Assembly (NCBI RefSeq): GCF_013753875.1
Contig: NZ_SMDS01000018.1
Coordinates: forward strand, 186,001 to 250,000
Length of the DNA stretch: 64,000 nucleotides
Reading direction: 5' to 3'
Origin: Candidatus Pantoea persica
GTDB taxonomy: Bacteria > Pseudomonadota > Gammaproteobacteria > Enterobacterales > Enterobacteriaceae
The notes below the pieces were generated by a model. The model was not told where the DNA came from. It searched no databases and saw only the letters and a program-made list of their open reading frames with translations. Each line of letters opens with the position of its first letter. Position 1 is the first letter of the stretch. The position numbers and the translations under genes were made by a program. Below, piece after piece: positions 51,192-61,091 of the stretch.

Positions 51192-52036
51192 ATGCAGACA
51201 TTTCTCTCCGGTCGACTGGGCGCGCTACTCGCAGGAAGCCTAGTGAAACAAATTATGGTAGGGCTGGTGGCCGGCGTGGCGGTGGCCTGGGTTTCGAAAG
51301 ATGCGGCGATGGCGGTCGGCCTGCTGGGCGAGCTGTTCGTCAGCGCGCTGAAGACCGTCGCCCCGCTGCTGATGCTAGTGATCGCCTCGATTGCCAATCA
51401 CCAGCAGGGCCAGAAAAGCAATATCAACCCCATTATCGCGCTCTATCTGCTGAGCACCTTTTTGCGGCGGTGGTCGCGGCGGTATTCCGTCATCTGGTGC
51501 CACAGACGCTGACGCTGGCGGTCGGTAAAACCGAAATCACGCCGCCGTCGGGCATTACCGAGGTGTTGCGCGGCCTGCTGATGAGCATGGTTACCAACCC
51601 AATCACCGCACTGATGGAGGCCAACTATATCGGCATTCTGGTGTAGGCGGTCGGCCTTGGTCTGGCGTTTCGCCACAGCGCACAGAGCACGCGTGACCTG
51701 CTTAATGACGCCTCGACTGCCGTGACCTGGCTAGTGCGCTGCGTGATCTGCTGCGCGCCGATCGGCATTTTCGGCCTGGTGGCGTCGACCGGCTTTGGTG
51801 CGCTGTGGCAGTACGCGCACCTGCTGGCGCTGCTGCTGGGCTGCATGGCGCTAATGGCGCTGGTTGTGAACCCGATGCTGGTCTACAGCAAGATCCGCCG
51901 CACCCCTATCCGCTGGTGTTTACCTGCCTGCACAAGAGCGGCGTGACCGCTTTCTTTACCCGCAGTTCGGCGGCCAATATTCCGGTGAATATGGCGCTGG
52001 CGAAACGCCTGAACCGGGATGAGAATCGGCTGCTAG
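51192..52036 (+). pseudogene. sstT: Serine/threonine:Na+ symporter SstT, broken and 3'-truncated
   Basis: Opens [33 protein letters not shown] and [21 protein letters not shown] frameshift near 51465 leads to [20 protein letters not shown] and NYIGILV, TAG (TGG in homologues), [10 protein letters not shown]. Another shift near 51900 precedes [20 protein letters not shown]. Homology ends at RDENRLL, about three quarters along the protein, where it meets a fragment of uxaA on the other strand. The last membrane segments are deleted. Confidence 0.87.
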
Positions 52037-52350
52037 TGATCGATAAAGTAGCGCTTGAAGTCGTTGAGCATCGCCACGGTCTTCTCGAAGGTGGCCTCGT
52101 CGCGGCAGTGGCTCATCAGGATGCGTTCCGTGCCGAACATCTCCGGCACTTCCGTCAGCACCGTGGTGCCACCATTGGCATCATCTTGATCGGAGAAGCG
52201 CCCCAGCAGCGGGTTGGCGTTAATGCAGGAGAAGCCGTCCGAGCCGCTACACTCCAGACCGAACTTCAGCTCGCTCAGCCTGCCCGGCTGGCGCCTGTCG
52301 TGACGCATCACCTCATACAGGGCGCGCAGATGCGCCAGCCCCGCTTCCAT
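52033..52350 (-). pseudogene. uxaA: Altronate dehydratase UxaA, internal fragment
   Basis: A 105-codon piece, open but lacking both ends: [40 protein letters not shown] and [20 protein letters not shown] to [11 protein letters not shown]. It corresponds to about residues 248-355 of the 495-residue enzyme. Orientation and position match the usual sstT-uxaA-uxaC-exuT order. uxaC and the rest of uxaA have been deleted on both sides. Confidence 0.85.
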
Positions 52351-53480
52351 ATTCCTACATCGTGGCGACTTACTCAGCCTGCTATACCGTGATGCAACCC
52401 GTGGCAGGCTACGTGCTCGACATACTCGGCACCAAAGTCGGCTATGCGGTGTTCGCCGTGCTCTGGGCGATTTTCTGCGCCGCCACCGCGATAGCAGGCA
52501 GCTGGGGCGGCTTTGCGCTGGCGCGCGGCGCGGTCGGCACGGCGGAAGCGGCGATGATCCCGGCGGGCCTGAAGGCGAGCAGCGAATGGTTCCCGGGCAA
52601 AGAGCGCTCCGTGGCGGTCGGCTACTTCAACGTCGGCTCCTCTATCGGCGCCATGCTGGCGCCGCTGGTGGTGTGGGCGGATCGTGGCGCATCGCTGGCA
52701 GATGGCCTTTATCATCACTGGCGTGCTGAGTCTAATCTGGGCGCTCTGCTGGCTGGTGTTTTATAAGCACCCGAAGCAGCAAACCAAACTCAGCGACGAC
52801 AAGGAGCATCACTACATCATTTCCGGCCAGGAGGCGCATCATCAGACCGGCAACACCACAAAAATGTCGGCGCGCCAGATTCTGCGCAACCGCCAGTTCT
52901 GGGGCATAGCGCTGCCGCGTTTTCTGGCACAGCCGGCGTGGGGCACCTTTAACGCCTGGATCCCGCTGTTTATGTTCAAGGTCTATGGCTTCAACCTGAA
53001 ATAGATCGCGCTGTTCGCCTGGATGCCGATGCTGTTCGCCGACCTCGGATGCATCCTTGGCTCTACCTGCGGCCGCTGTTCCAGTGCTGGTTCGGCGTGA
53101 ACCTGATCGTGTCGCGCAAGCTGGTGGTGACCATGGGCGCGCTGCTGATGATTGGTCCCGGCACGATCGGCCTGTTTACCAGCCCCTATGTCGACATCGC
53201 GCTGCTCTGCGTCGGCGGCTTCGCCCATCAGGCGCTTTCCGGCGCGCTGATCACCCTCTCCTCGGACGTTTTCGGCCGCAATGAGGTGGAGACGGCGAAC
53301 GGCCTGACCGGGGGCATGGCAGCCTGGACCGCCAGCACCATGTTCGCGCTGGTGGTCGGCGCGCTGGCGGTGTTTGACCTGCTGGACGCGGTGGTGATCT
53401 GGACGGTGCTGCGCAACAAGCCGGTGGCCGAGCGGGAACAAGAGGTGGTGGTGCCGCAGAATGCGGCGCTGCGCGGCTGA
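52350..53480 (+). pseudogene. exuT: Hexuronate transporter ExuT, 5'-truncated and broken
   Basis: Begins abruptly at [20 protein letters not shown], about 45 residues into normal ExuT. It continues GTAEAAMIPAGLKASSEWFP, shifts frame near 52680 and gives RWQMAFIITGVLSLIWALCW. A TAG follows GFNLK at about 53002, and another shift occurs near 53045 before FQCWFGVNLIVSRKLVVTMG. It ends near 53480. Part of the last periplasmic region is also missing (ALVVGALAVFDLL). It would be a major-facilitator transporter for galacturonate and glucuronate. Confidence 0.87.
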
Positions 53481-53625
53481 CGCCGCTGCCTGAGACGCAA
53501 AGCGGCTGCTTCAGCGTTGCGACAGCGCCCACGATCCCGCGTCATAAAGAGGCGGGATCTTTTATTTCATCGCCGCAAAGTGGTATAATAACTTTATTTG
53601 CGTCACGGAAACTGGGGAATGTGCT

Positions 53626-54401
53626 ATGGAACTGACCGAACCTCGCCGTCTTTATCAACAGCTCGCCAGCGATCTAAAAAGCCGTATCGAAATAGGCATT
53701 TATCCTGTCGGCGACAAAAGCTGCCCGCCGAACGTCTGATCGCGGAAGAGATGAACGTCAGTCGCACCGTGGTGCGCGAAGCGATCATATGCTAGAGGTG
53801 GAAGGCTACATTGAGGTGCGTATAAGGGTCCGGCATTCACGTTATTACCAGCCAGCAGCAGAATCGCGTCACCACCGCCATCCAGCTGGAGTTCGCCAGC
53901 TTCGGCCCTTTCGAGCTGTTGCAGGCGCGACAGCTGATTGAGAGTAATGTGGCGGAGTTTGCCTCTACACAGGTGACGCGTCAGGACATCATTGAGCTGA
54001 TGGCGATTCAGGAAAAGGCGCGTTAAGAAGATCACCTCCGCGACTCGCAGTGGGACATGCAGTTCCACGTGCGCATCGCTCAGTCCACGCAGAACAGCGC
54101 GCTGGCGGCCATCGTTGAAAAAAATGTGGCTCACTGCCTGCATAACCCCTACTGGCTCAAACTCCACGAGCACATCGACCAGCTCAGCATCCTCAGCTGG
54201 TGCGACGACCATGACCAACCCCTCAAAGCGCTGATGCGCAAAGATCCCGCTGCCTGCAAACTTGCGATGTGGCAACATCTGGAAAATACTAAGCAGATGC
54301 TGTTCAACGCGACCGCCGATGACTTTGAATTTAATGTGGATCGTTACATGTTTGCTGAAAATCCCGTCATCCTTTCCGATGGTGCCAGCAATATGCCTTG
54401 A
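53626..54401 (+). pseudogene. exuR: GntR-family hexuronate regulator ExuR, broken
   Basis: [20 protein letters not shown] is followed by a frameshift near 53715 into the HTH ([20 protein letters not shown] in another frame). Further shifts near 53790 and 53825 follow. The FCD ligand domain begins [15 protein letters not shown], is cut by TAA after KAR at about 54024, and resumes [20 protein letters not shown] to [14 protein letters not shown]. ExuR represses exuT and uxaCA. Loss of regulator, transporter and enzymes is consistent with abandonment of the whole pathway. Confidence 0.85.
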
Positions 54402-54691
54402 TTCCGCTGGGTTTTCGCCCAACAAAGTCATTTCTTTTGACGGGCCGTGTCTAAAGGTAAAACTCCTGTGCGGCAGGCACATTCCCCTGCCTCACCCTTG
54501 GTGATTTTTGTTACAGTTATCGCCCCTTTTTTACCCTTTGCGACAGGGTTTAAAAAGCGGCTGATTTAACAATCAATTCTGGAAGAATCCGGAAAATCCT
54601 GCACAGGCTGCGCTCCTAAAACAGATAACCAAACGCCGGTCTGCGCTTATGTCTTTCGAGACGCGTTAAACAATGATGTTCAGGAATGATT

Positions 54692-55370
54692 ATGGATATT
54701 TTGCATGCGTTGCTACAGGCGCTGTGGCAACAGGACTACGAGAGGCTTTCCGATCCGACGCTGGTATGGGCCATTTATGGCGTACTGTTTATTATCCTGT
54801 TTCTCGAAAATGACCTGCTGCCCGCCGCGTTTTTGCCTGGCGACAGCCTGCTGATTCTGGTCGGCGTGCTGATCGCCAAAGGCACTATGAGTTTTCCGCT
54901 GACGATTCTGGTATTGAACACCGGCGCCAGCCTCTCGGCTGCTGGGGCAGCTATATTCAGGGACGCGGGCTCGGCAATACGCCGACGGTGCAAAAATGGC
55001 TGTCGCACCGGCCCGCGCAGTATCACGCCCGCGCACACAGCCTGTTTCACCGGCATGGACTTTCGGCGCTACTGATCGGCCGCTTTATCGCCTTTGTCCG
55101 CACCTGCTACCGACCATCGCCGGCCTCTCTGTTCTGAGCAACGCGCGCTTCCAGTTCTTCAACTGGGTCAGCGCGCTGCTTTGGGTGCTGATCCTCACCG
55201 TGCTCGGCTTTGCGCTTGGCAAAACGCCGATCTTCCGCCGCTATGAAGATGAGCTGATGTTCTGTCTGATGCTGCTGCCGCTGGTGCTACTGTTGATTGG
55301 CCTGGCGGGAGCGCTGCTGGTGCTGTGGCGCAAACGTCAGGCGAATCAGAGCGGCAAGGGGGGAGCATGA
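54692..55370 (+). pseudogene. yqjA: DedA-family membrane protein YqjA, two frameshifts
   Basis: The N-terminal part [20 protein letters not shown] is DedA-typical. A two-base insertion near 54940 shifts before [20 protein letters not shown], and a one-base loss near 55105 splits GRFIAFVR from [20 protein letters not shown]. The C-terminal membrane segments are then open to TGA at 55368. YqjA supports the proton motive force and overlaps in role with YghB. The stop overlaps the mzrA start (ATGA). Confidence 0.85.
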
Positions 55371-55726
55371 AAATTCATGCTCCTGTTCCCCGGCGTATGA
55401 TGCTGCCCTGGCTGGCCGTCGCCGCTCTGCTACTGCTGGTGATTTGCCTGGCGCCGATGCTGCTGCGCCACGACACCATGGTGCAGATCCGCGTCTCGCA
55501 CGCCGGCGGGCCGCTGCCGGACGGCTTCCATCTCTATCAGCAGCTGACGGCGAAAAGCATCCGCATCAAAAGCATCAAGCCCGCCGGCGACGCGCTGATT
55601 ATCAACTTTGAAAACGAGGTGCAGAGCCCCGCCGCGTAGAAAGTGCTGCTCCGCCTGCTGCCGGACGGCTTTGTGGTCGCCAGACATCTCGACTCCGCTT
55701 CCGCTGCCTCGCTGAACGTCTCCTGA
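55367..55726 (+). pseudogene. mzrA: MzrA (EnvZ/OmpR modulator), amber codon
   Basis: [20 protein letters not shown] starts a single-pass membrane protein, and the periplasmic part [20 protein letters not shown] ends [11 protein letters not shown] at about 55637 interrupts before KVLLRLLPDGFVVARHLDS and a normal TGA at 55724. MzrA links the Cpx response to EnvZ. The truncation removes about 30 of 119 residues, so residual function is possible but unlikely. A hairpin CGTCGTCCCGC-GCTG-GCGGGACGACG follows. Confidence 0.8.
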
Positions 55727-55908
55727 ATCAATCTCGTCGTCCCGCGCTGGCGGGACGACGCCGGATTAGTCTGTATCCCCCGTCTTTTTTGAACTTTTTA
55801 CGGGCGCTGTCTATGCTTAACTGGTGGCTCAGTCATCTGACACGCTATGATATGGCACTGTCTGGTCACGGCAGGGCAGGGCAGCAATAATGGAAGGTAA
55901 CAAGCCTG

Positions 55909-56278
55909 ATGAAACATCAACTACTTCTTGGTCTCGCGCTGCTTTCTCTCTCTGGATCGCTGATGGCAGCGGAGTCGCTCTGTCAGCAAGAAGAACAGGA
56001 TATTCAGCATGAATATCGCGATGGCGAAGCAGCACGACAACCAACGCCGCATCAACGGATTGGAGCTGGCGCTGACCGAAGTGCGTGCTAACTGCAGCGA
56101 CAGCAAACTGACAGCGGCCCATCAGGAGCGCATCAAGGCGCAGCAGGACAAGGTCGCCGAGCGCGAGCTTGAAGAGGAGCGCCAGGAAGGCGACGACAGG
56201 GAAAAAATCGCCAAACGCGAACGTAAACTGGAAGACGCACGCCAGGAGCTGAAAAAGTTACAGGCGGAGCCTTACTAA
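55909..56278 (+). pseudogene. yqjC: YqjC periplasmic protein (DUF1090), one frameshift
   Basis: A signal peptide (MKHQLLLGLALLSLSGSLMA) and the first mature residues with CQQEEQDIQHE are followed by one extra T near 56016. The rest, IAMAKQHDNQRRINGLELAL, EVRANCSDSKLTAAHQERI and KLEDARQELKKLQAEPY, lies in the next frame. With the T removed it gives a normal ~122-residue charged helical DUF1090 protein. It lies upstream of yqjD-yqjE-yqjK, which remain intact. Confidence 0.8.
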
Positions 56279-56313
56279 TCCGGACTCAACTACTGAAGCT
56301 AAAGGAACATTAC

Positions 56314-56619
56314 ATGTCTAAAGAGACGTCATCAGAACATTTGCGTGCCGAGTTAAAAAATCTGGCGGACACCCTGGAAGAGGTGCTGAGCACCACCACA
56401 GATAAGTCGAAAGGCGAACTGGACAAGCTGCGTCATAAGGCTCGCGTCGCGCTCGACAGCTCGCGTGAAAAGCTGGGCGATTCCGGCGAATATCTGGCGC
56501 AGACCACGCGCGAAGCCGCACAGAAAGCGGACGGTTACGTGCGTGAAAACCCTTGGCATGGTGTTGGCATCGGTGCGGCAATTGGCGTAGCGATCGGCAT
56601 CCTGATTTCACGGCGTTAA
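56314..56619 (+). CDS. yqjD: Ribosome-associated membrane protein YqjD (DUF883)
   Basis: A 101-residue ElaB/YqjD/YgaM-family protein (E. coli 101). A long charged helix (SEHLRAELKNLADTLEEVLS, DKLRHKARVALDSSREKLG) is followed by the C-terminal tail anchor ENPWHGVGIGAAIGVAIGIL and SRR. In E. coli it tethers ribosomes to the inner membrane in stationary phase. It starts the intact yqjD-yqjE-yqjK operon; GCTAAAGGAAC lies upstream. Confidence 0.94.
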   Translation: MSKETSSEHLRAELKNLADTLEEVLSTTTDKSKGELDKLRHKARVALDSSREKLGDSGEYLAQTTREAAQKADGYVRENPWHGVGIGAAIGVAIGILISRR

Positions 56620-56621
56620 TT

Positions 56622-57020
56622 ATGGCGGTCTCACAGCGGAGCCACGGCCCCGGCAAAGGGGTCATCAACATCGGTCAGCGTATCGTCACTATGCTGGTCA
56701 GCATGGTCGAGACACGCGTCCGTCTGGCGGTGGTCGAGCTGGAAGCGGAAAAGGCCAGCCTGATTCAGCTGCTGCTGATGGTGGGCCTGACCATGCTGTT
56801 TACCACATTCGGGCTGATGAGCCTGACGGTGTTGATTCTCTGGGCGGTTGACGCTCAGTATCGCCTGATGGCGATCGGCATCACCACCGGCGTACTCTTT
56901 TTACTGGCGATCATCTTCGGCCTGTGGAGCCTGCGTAAGTCGCGGCAGTCCACCTTGCTGCACCATACGCGCAAAGAGCTGGAGACCGACCGTCAGCTGC
57001 TGGAGGACCATCGAGCATGA
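56622..57020 (+). CDS. yqjE: Inner-membrane protein YqjE (phage holin-superfamily-like)
   Basis: A 132-residue protein with an amphipathic start (HGPGKGVINIGQRIVTMLVS) and two membrane segments (LIQLLLMVGLTMLFTTFGLM and a second from MAIGITTGVLFLLAIIFGLW). E. coli YqjE is 134 residues, function unknown. The ATG at 56622 lies two bases after the yqjD stop and is preferred over the longer overlapping frame. Its stop overlaps the yqjK start by four bases. Confidence 0.92.
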   Translation: MAVSQRSHGPGKGVINIGQRIVTMLVSMVETRVRLAVVELEAEKASLIQLLLMVGLTMLFTTFGLMSLTVLILWAVDAQYRLMAIGITTGVLFLLAIIFGLWSLRKSRQSTLLHHTRKELETDRQLLEDHRA

Positions 57021-57307
57021 GCAGCAGCAAACAGGAACGCGAGGCGCGCATTCATGAACTGCTGAGCCAGGTTCAGCAGCAGCGGCTAGATCTCGGCATG
57101 GGGCGCCGCGATTTTCTGCAAAGCACGGCGCGGTACGATCGCGGCTGGCTGACGTTTCTCTGTATGCGTCGCTATCTGGCCATCGGCAGCAGCGCGCTGG
57201 CGATCTGGTCGGTACGCCGTCCGAATAAATTTATGCGCCTGTTCAAGCGCGGCTTCGGCGTCTGGAGTACCTGGCACATGCTGAAGGCGGCCCTGCCGCA
57301 GCGCTAA
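57017..57307 (+). CDS. yqjK: YqjK-family protein
   Basis: A 96-residue, basic protein (E. coli 99) with an N-terminal coiled coil (REARIHELLSQVQQQRLDLG) and a C-terminal hydrophobic patch around LAIGSSALAIWSVRRPNKFM. Function unknown; it is regularly last in the yqjD-yqjE-yqjK operon, and a terminator follows 13 bases downstream. Confidence 0.9.
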   Translation: MSSSKQEREARIHELLSQVQQQRLDLGMGRRDFLQSTARYDRGWLTFLCMRRYLAIGSSALAIWSVRRPNKFMRLFKRGFGVWSTWHMLKAALPQR

Positions 57308-57320
57308 TCTTCTCCACCCT

Positions 57321-57346
57321 CAGCCGGTGTGAAAAACACCGGCTTT
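57321..57346 (+). terminator. Terminator after yqjK
   Basis: AGCCGGTG-TGAAAAA-CACCGGCT followed by TTGCTTC; stem of eight pairs just after the operon end. Confidence 0.7.
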
Positions 57347-57517
57347 GCTTCATCAGATTTCCTGAACATCATCTACAGAATATCTCGCTTACAACCTTTC
57401 CGCGCCGCGACTATCATATCTCCAGCTATTAGCTCAGCGAAACGTAACCAACCCGTTTGCTGGGAATTATCAGACGCGGGTAGCTTGCTCCTGCAAAAAC
57501 TTAGCCTGGAGTGAATG

Positions 57518-57935
57518 ATGAAAAAATTCTAAGATACTGGCCTGCTACTGGCGCGCATTTTAATGCCCATCCTGTTTGTCACGGCCGGCTGGGGCAAAAT
57601 TTCCGGCTATGCCGGCACGCAGCAGTATATGGAAGCGATAGGCGTGCCCGGCTTCTTCCTGCCGCTGGTGATCCTTCCTGCTTGAGTTCGGCGACGGCCT
57701 GGCGATTCTGTTCGGCTTCCTAACGCGCTTTACCGCGCTGTTTACCGCTGCCTTTACGCTGCTGACCGCGTTCATGTTCCACAGCAACTTTGCGTAAGGC
57801 GTCAACCAGCTGATGTTTATGAAGAACCTTTCTATCGCGGGCGGCTTCTTGGTGCTGGGCCTGGTGGGCCCGGGCACATACAGCTTTGACCGTCTGCTGC
57901 GTAAAAAAGCGCAGCCGGCCGCTGCACTTCGCTAA
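57518..57935 (+). pseudogene. yqjF: DoxX-family membrane protein YqjF, two ochre codons and a frameshift
   Basis: From ATG 57518: MKKF, TAA, DTGLLLARILMPILFVTAGW to GVPGFFLPLVIL. A frameshift follows near 57680, then LEFGDGLAILFGFLTRFTAL, FMFHSNFA, TAA, GVNQLMFMKNLSIAGGFLVL and the end at 57933. Both TAA codons stand where homologues have GAA (Glu). Four membrane segments of a DoxX protein can still be traced. Confidence 0.87.
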
Positions 57936-58010
57936 ACACACATCCGGCATAATGCCACATATACTTAGCAGGGCGAGGATACTCTTCGCCCTGTTTGCAC
58001 TGGAGGCGAT

Positions 58011-58976
58011 ATGGGTCAACTGATCGAGGGTGTCTGACATGACACCTGGTACAACACTAAATCCACCGGCGGACGCTTCAAGCGCTCTGAGGCCGTCTAG
58101 CGCAACTGGGTGACGGCGGACGGCAGCGCCGGCCCGACGGGCAGCGCGGGCTTCAAAGCCGAGCGCGACCGCTATCATCTCTGTGTTTCCCTTACCTGTC
58201 CCTGGGCGCACCGCACCCTGCTGATGCGTCAGCTGAAAGGGCTGGAGTCGATGATTGACGTCTCCGTGGTGCATCCACTAATGCTGGAGACCTTCGGCGA
58301 CGGCCTTCCCGACGCCACCGGCGACAAGCTGTAACAGAACGAGTTTTTGTATCAGCTCTATCTGCATGCCGATCCGCACTATACCGGGCGCGTCACCGTG
58401 CCGATGCTGTGGGACAAGCAGCAGGGCGCCATCGTCAGCAACGAGTCGGCGGATATCATCCGCATGTTCAACAGCGCCTTTGACGCTGTCGGCTCGCGGG
58501 CGGGCGACTACTATCCGCCTGCGCTGCGCGAAAAGATCGACGAGCTGAACGGCTGGATCTACGACACGGTGAATAACGGCGTCTATAAGTCGGGCTCCGC
58601 CACGTCGCAGGCGGCCTATGACGAAGCGGTCACCGCGCTGTTCCATTCGCTGTCGCGGCTGGAGCAGATTCTGGGCCAGCACCGCTACCTCACCGGCGAC
58701 CAGCTGACGGAAGCGGATCTGCGCCTCTAGACCAAGCTGGTGCGCTTCGATCCGGTCTACGTCACCCATCTCAAGTGCGATTGCCATCGCATCGGCGACT
58801 ACCTCAACCTGAACGGCTTCCTGCGGGATATCTATCAAATGCCGGGCATCGCCGAGACCGTGAACCTGCCGCATATCCGCCATCACTACTATGGCAGCCA
58901 CAAAACCATCAACCCGAACGGCGTGATTTCGTTGGGTCCGGCGTTTGACTGGGACGAACCGCACGGCCGCGGCTAA
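58011..58976 (+). pseudogene. yqjG: Glutathionyl-hydroquinone reductase YqjG, four premature stops
   Basis: The frame is unshifted over ~320 codons but has TGA after IEGV (TGG in homologues), TAG after SEAV, TAA after DKL and TAG after LRL (TGG in homologues). The catalytic Cys motif SLTCPWAHRTLLM and the C-terminal helical half (YDTVNNGVYKSG, LEQILGQHRYLTGDQLTEAD) are well preserved. Nonsense changes without indels suggest recent loss, or a reason to test readthrough. YqjG is an Xi-class GST acting on glutathionyl-hydroquinones. Confidence 0.88.
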
Positions 58977-58980
58977 GCCC

Positions 58981-59010
58981 GCGCCGTCCCGGCAGCGGGA
59001 CGGCGCATTT
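58981..59010 (+). terminator. Terminator-like hairpin after yqjG
   Basis: CGCCGTCCCG-GCAG-CGGGACGGCG with a weak CATTT tail. Confidence 0.55.
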
Positions 59011-59108
59011 CTGGCAAACTGTTATAAAAATTATCTCTGTTTATGTCTCCTCCTCGCGCCAACTATTATCTATTTTACCACGCAGAAACGGTGACTGCGA
59101 GGTGAACG

Positions 59109-59591
59109 ATGGACGCCATTAAACAAATTTTGCTTGATGAAATTGCTACCCTGAATCGCGAAGAGCGCCGCGACAAACGACCGCGCTTCAGCTTCTCGTT
59201 TCTGAAAACCCATCCAGGCCTCTGGGCGATCATGTACCTCTGCTACACCCTGTGCGTGGCGCTGATCTTCACGACGGAGATGCTGGGCTGGCCCGCCTTC
59301 TAGATTGCCACCCTTTTCGTGCTAGTGATAAGCTTTCTGATGCTGCTGGATATCAATCCGAAATATCGCTTCGAGGATATCGACGCGCTCGATCTGCACG
59401 TCTGATACAACGGCGAGTGGTATTACGTGCAGCCGGTTTCGGCAGGCGGCGTGAAAAAAATTCTCAACCTGCCGGACGCGCCGGAGCAGGTGAAAAGCGG
59501 CATTACCCGTCTGCTGCAGCAAAAGGGCGAGGTCGATTTTTATGACGTCTATTATCTGACCTAGGGCCACCGTCAGGCGGCGCAGGTGTAG
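59109..59591 (+). pseudogene. YlaC-family inner-membrane protein, three premature stops
   Basis: MDAIKQILLDEIATLNREER and RPRFSFSFLKTHPGLWAIMY match the YlaC family. TAG after WPAF, TGA after DLHV (homologues read V-C-Y-N-G) and TAG after VYYLT interrupt an otherwise unshifted 160-codon frame with two membrane segments (AIMYLCYTLCVALIFT, TLFVLVISFLMLLD). Function unknown. Confidence 0.77.
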
Positions 59592-60524
59592 TCAGCCCGG
59601 TTGCTGAGCGGCGATCAGCGCACCCAGCGCTTCGATCGCCGCCCCGGCGCAATGCTGATCCCCTGCTGCAACGCCTGCTGATAGAGCCGGGTGGTGTCAT
59701 AGCCCTGCGGCAGCGTCACCTGCCCAAAATAGCCACCCGGCGCATCGCTGACGGCGGCGCCTATCGGCAGCGCGCGGCTCAGCGCCTGGCGCACCCACTC
59801 TTTGCAGCGCGCCAGCGTCTGGCGCAGCTTTTTCAGGTGCGTATCTTAGCGACGCGTGGCGAGAAAGTCCGCCAGCGCCAGCTGCATCGGCGCGCTGGTA
59901 GAAGAGCGTGCTCATCAGCTGCAGCCGCTGAATGCGCTGCGCGTGCTGACCCGCCGCGACCCAGCCGACGCGGAATCCCGCCACCAGACATTTCGAAAAC
60001 GAGCCGCAGTGCAGCACGCCGCCGTCGCGATCCCAGTACTCCGCCGGATGCGGCGGCTCGCTGCCGGCCCAGAGCTCAGCGTAGACGTCATCTTCGATCA
60101 GCGGCACCCGATAGCGCGCCAGCAGCGCCACCAGCTGCGCTTTGCGCACGGGCGAGAGCTTGACGCCGAGAGGATTTTGCAGCGTGGTCATCAGCCAGCA
60201 GGTCTTCACCGGCCAGCGCTGCAATGTCTCTTCCAGCTGCTGCATATCGATTCCCTGCTGCGGGTCGCTCGGCACCGCCAGCGCCTTCAGTTTCAGCCGC
60301 TCAATCGCCTGCAGCGCGCGCGGCGCAACGTAGTAGCCGGACTGCGGCCACGAGACGATCCAGCCCTAGCTCTACAGCACCTGATAGGCGTGCATAACCG
60401 TCATCAGGCTCATGCCCTGCTGCGCCACCTGCTGGCGCAGCGACGACAGCTTCGTGCCCGGCGGCCAGATGCCCGCTTCCATCTGCTGCTGAATTTCGTC
60501 CGTCAGTTGCTGATATTTCGCCAC
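59592..60524 (-). pseudogene. MocR-type regulator (GntR HTH plus aminotransferase domain, YdcR-like), deleted and broken
   Basis: GTG at 60524 follows AAAGGAG. The winged helix AKYQQLTDEIQQQMEAGIWP and LRQQVAQQGMSLMTVMHAYQ is followed by VL, TAG, S, TAG, GWIVSWPQSGYYVAP. There the sequence jumps about 100 residues ahead to ALQAIERLKLKALAVPSDP. The PLP domain continues with the lysine motif GSFSKCLVAGFRVGWVAAGQ. It shifts near 59895, has a TAA near 59847, loses a further piece, and ends AIEALGALIAAQQPG. Confidence 0.83.
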
Positions 60525-60646
60525 GCGCCGCTCCTTTCGTTGCCGGGGCGCAGTTTAGCATGGCGGGAACGGAACTGGCGTTATCAGGGGAGTGAAGACG
60601 CGCAGAATAGAGCGGGCCAGTGCTGCCGCCAGGCTGCCCAAAAAGC

Positions 60647-60672
60647 AAAAACCCCACTTGCGCGGGGTTTTC
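60647..60672 (-). terminator. rnpB terminator
   Basis: On the minus strand AAAACCCCGCG-CAAG-TGGGGTTTTTG, placed just beyond the RNase P RNA 3' end. Confidence 0.85.
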
Positions 60673-60681
60673 ACCTGAAAA

Positions 60682-61058
60682 GTCGAAACTGACCGATAAG
60701 CCGGGTTCTGTCGTGGACAGTCATTCATCTAGGCCAGCAATCGCTCACTGGCTCAAGCAGCCTACCCGGGTTCAGTACGGGCCGTACCATGCGAACCCCT
60801 ATTTGGCCTTGCTCCGGGTGGAGTTTACCGTGCCGCGAACTGTTACCAGACGCGCGGTGCGCTCTTACCGCACCCTTTCAACCTTACCTGATCCCATAAA
60901 TGGGCCATCGGCGGTTTGCTCTCTGTTGCACTGGTCGTAGGCTTGCGCCCCCCAGGCGTTACCTGGCACCCTGCCCTATGGAGCCCGGACTTTCCTCCCC
61001 TCTGCCCGTATCCCTACAAGAGGGACGACGACAAAGCGGCGACTGTCTGGTCAGCTTC
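60682..61058 (-). ncRNA. rnpB: RNase P RNA (M1 RNA)
   Basis: On the minus strand the RNA starts GAAGCTGACCAGACAGTCGC and contains the universally conserved GAGGGGAGGAAAGTCCGGGC, CAGGGTGCCAGGTAACGCCT, AGTGCAACAGAGAGCAAACC and the 3' part CACGACAGAACCCGGCTTAT with GGTCAG. The length, about 377 nt, equals the E. coli RNA. Some peripheral loops differ from E. coli while the core is unchanged. It is intact between a decayed regulator gene and rsmI. Confidence 0.97.
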
Positions 61059-61091
61059 AGCGCCGGATAATAGGCTATTCGCCCCCGTTTG

